From Chondrinema litorale (GTDB lineage: Bacteria > Bacteroidota > Bacteroidia > Cytophagales > Flammeovirgaceae): DNA of 64,000 bases. Positions 63,246 through 64,000 of the stretch are shown here, in pieces. The translations under genes were made by a program, and so were the position numbers. The first letter of the stretch is position 1, and each line of letters starts with the position of its first letter. Below the pieces are notes generated by a model. That model was given only the letters and a program-made list of their open reading frames with translations. It was not told where the DNA came from and did not search any database. The stretch covers positions 2,097,421 to 2,161,420 of the forward strand of contig NZ_CP111043.1 in assembly GCF_026250525.1 (NCBI RefSeq), written 5' to 3'.

Positions 63246-63962
63246 TTAGTACTGAATCTCAGAAAAGGACAATTCTTTTTTGAACAAAAACTTTTGGATA
63301 TTCCTGGCTGCTAGCCGGATTTGAGACTTTTCTGCTCCAGATAATTCTGGATCTACTCGGTTAAATGAAACTACTAAAGTGTAAGTGCTTTGTTTTTTTT
63401 CATCTATTTGAATGGAGAAAAAGGATTGAATTTCCTGAGATTGTAAATAATCTTTTAGGTGCCCTTCAGGCAAGTTTTGCATGTCTGGAATGTACAAACC
63501 ATCATCCTTTTTTTCAGCTGTTTGATGCACCAATATATCCACCAGCTGTTCAGATATAAAAATGCCTTGCATGTTCATTTTGGCATAATGGAATTTCATA
63601 GATGTATCATAGCGTATCCAACATTGGTATTGTTCTCCTCTTTTGGCTTTCCGGAATTGCATTACTTGAATGCTAACTGGAGCCAGCTGCAACAATCGGT
63701 ACATTTGGGTATAAACGGCTGCTACTCGATCTGAAATCTTTTGTAAATGTGATTCTCTCATTTGCAATGTCTTCAGATGTAAGAACATCCATAATTCATG
63801 TTGGATATCCAGCACTTTTTTAGCAAACTTATCTTTGTAATTCCAAGTGATGAAAACAAAAAGAATGAATAAATAAACAGGAATACTGCCTAACAGTCCA
63901 TATTCTTTGATTAATTCAAGCGGATTGATATTATTCAGTATCGTTGTAAAGTTCAGGATCAT
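63246..63962 (-). CDS. membrane-anchored protein with GAF-like C-terminal domain
   Basis: The 238-residue protein has one N-terminal membrane helix (about residues 24-42, GSIPVYLFILFVFITW). A coiled coil (about 45-95) follows, then a domain whose pattern resembles GAF: ISEQLVDILVHQTAEKKDDG, LKDYLQSQEIQSFFSIQI, YTLVVSFNRVDPELSGAEK and IRLAARNIQKFL. GAF domains usually sense small molecules, which would be unusual for a phage structural gene. It is the rightmost complete gene of the leftward array and could be a lysis-timing, signalling or tail-anchoring protein; its function cannot be fixed. Confidence 0.6.
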   Translation of the reverse strand: MILNFTTILNNINPLELIKEYGLLGSIPVYLFILFVFITWNYKDKFAKKVLDIQHELWMFLHLKTLQMRESHLQKISDRVAAVYTQMYRLLQLAPVSIQVMQFRKAKRGEQYQCWIRYDTSMKFHYAKMNMQGIFISEQLVDILVHQTAEKKDDGLYIPDMQNLPEGHLKDYLQSQEIQSFFSIQIDEKKQSTYTLVVSFNRVDPELSGAEKSQIRLAARNIQKFLFKKELSFSEIQY

Positions 63963-64000
63963 AAAAAAGATAAGTACCAGTGGTAATGGTAAAAGAAAAG

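Larger units (their letters stand above)
50009..64000. mobile_element. integrated element (prophage-like) at tRNA-Asn, right end outside the window
   Basis: The element begins at or in the 3' end of tRNA-Asn and carries a tyrosine integrase, a DUF3850 gene, a leftward tail cassette with a tape-measure gene, and a ROCO cargo gene. The tail operon enters from beyond the right edge, where head and packaging genes would be expected. No copy of the tRNA 3' end is seen inside the window, so the other attachment site must lie further right. No tail fibre, holin or lysin gene is seen between the last tail gene and the integrase. Confidence 0.8.

Noticed and set aside
1..64000. CRISPR array, rRNA genes, insertion sequences
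   Set aside because: No regularly spaced repeats with unique spacers, no rRNA sequence and no transposase were seen. The only tandem array is the in-frame LRR code at 59,742-60,467.

Overview
The window is AT-rich DNA from a member of the Bacteroidota, most likely order Cytophagales (Flammeovirgaceae-like; the genus is a guess). The evidence is families typical of that phylum (DUF2911, DUF4112, DUF6134-like and DUF6150-like proteins, a TreS-maltokinase fusion, YwqK-like proteins), several starts without a Shine-Dalgarno sequence, and -7 boxes of the TAnnTTTG type. The clearest promoter, TTG-N20-TACATTTG, lies just upstream of a tRNA-Asn gene.

Positions 1 to about 50,000 are ordinary chromosome made of short, mostly unlinked transcription units, many closed by strong hairpin terminators. 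From the left: a truncated dxs; small secreted or membrane proteins; an MdlA/LmrC-like half ABC exporter; a two-gene unit of a giant multi-PAS protein with a degenerate kinase end plus a PotA/FbpC-type ABC ATPase; a TPR protein; a VWA-like protein; trhO; a NeuD-like acyltransferase; a MarC-family protein; a PhoD-like phosphatase; a COG2509-like flavoprotein; a 99-residue unknown protein; a sterol-desaturase-family protein; a SpoU methyltransferase; a DEAD-box helicase; ispH; a BrkB-family protein; a very basic secreted repeat protein; a YwqK-like protein followed by prfA; a 1658-residue secreted protein; prmA; tpiA; nth; a DEDDh exonuclease; treS with an MscS-type channel (probably an osmotic-stress pair); recA; an M23/LysM peptidase; trxB; and an orphan TrpF-like barrel. 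Two genes, recA and the 99-residue protein, share a 26-bp upstream dyad with one mismatch that looks like an SOS-type operator.

From the tRNA-Asn gene (50,009-50,082) to the right edge the DNA is an integrated element. It holds a tyrosine integrase next to the tRNA, a DUF3850 protein, and a leftward tail-gene operon (tail-completion-like, tape measure and two downstream tail proteins, with 4-base overlaps) that enters from beyond the right edge. A 1064-residue LRR-Roc-COR (ROCO) protein is inserted into this tail cassette on the opposite strand, with its own palindromic promoter region. It is the best candidate for an undescribed system: a prophage-carried cargo gene, possibly a defence or superinfection-exclusion sensor built on a Roc GTPase.

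All family calls come from reading motifs by eye. No database search was run.
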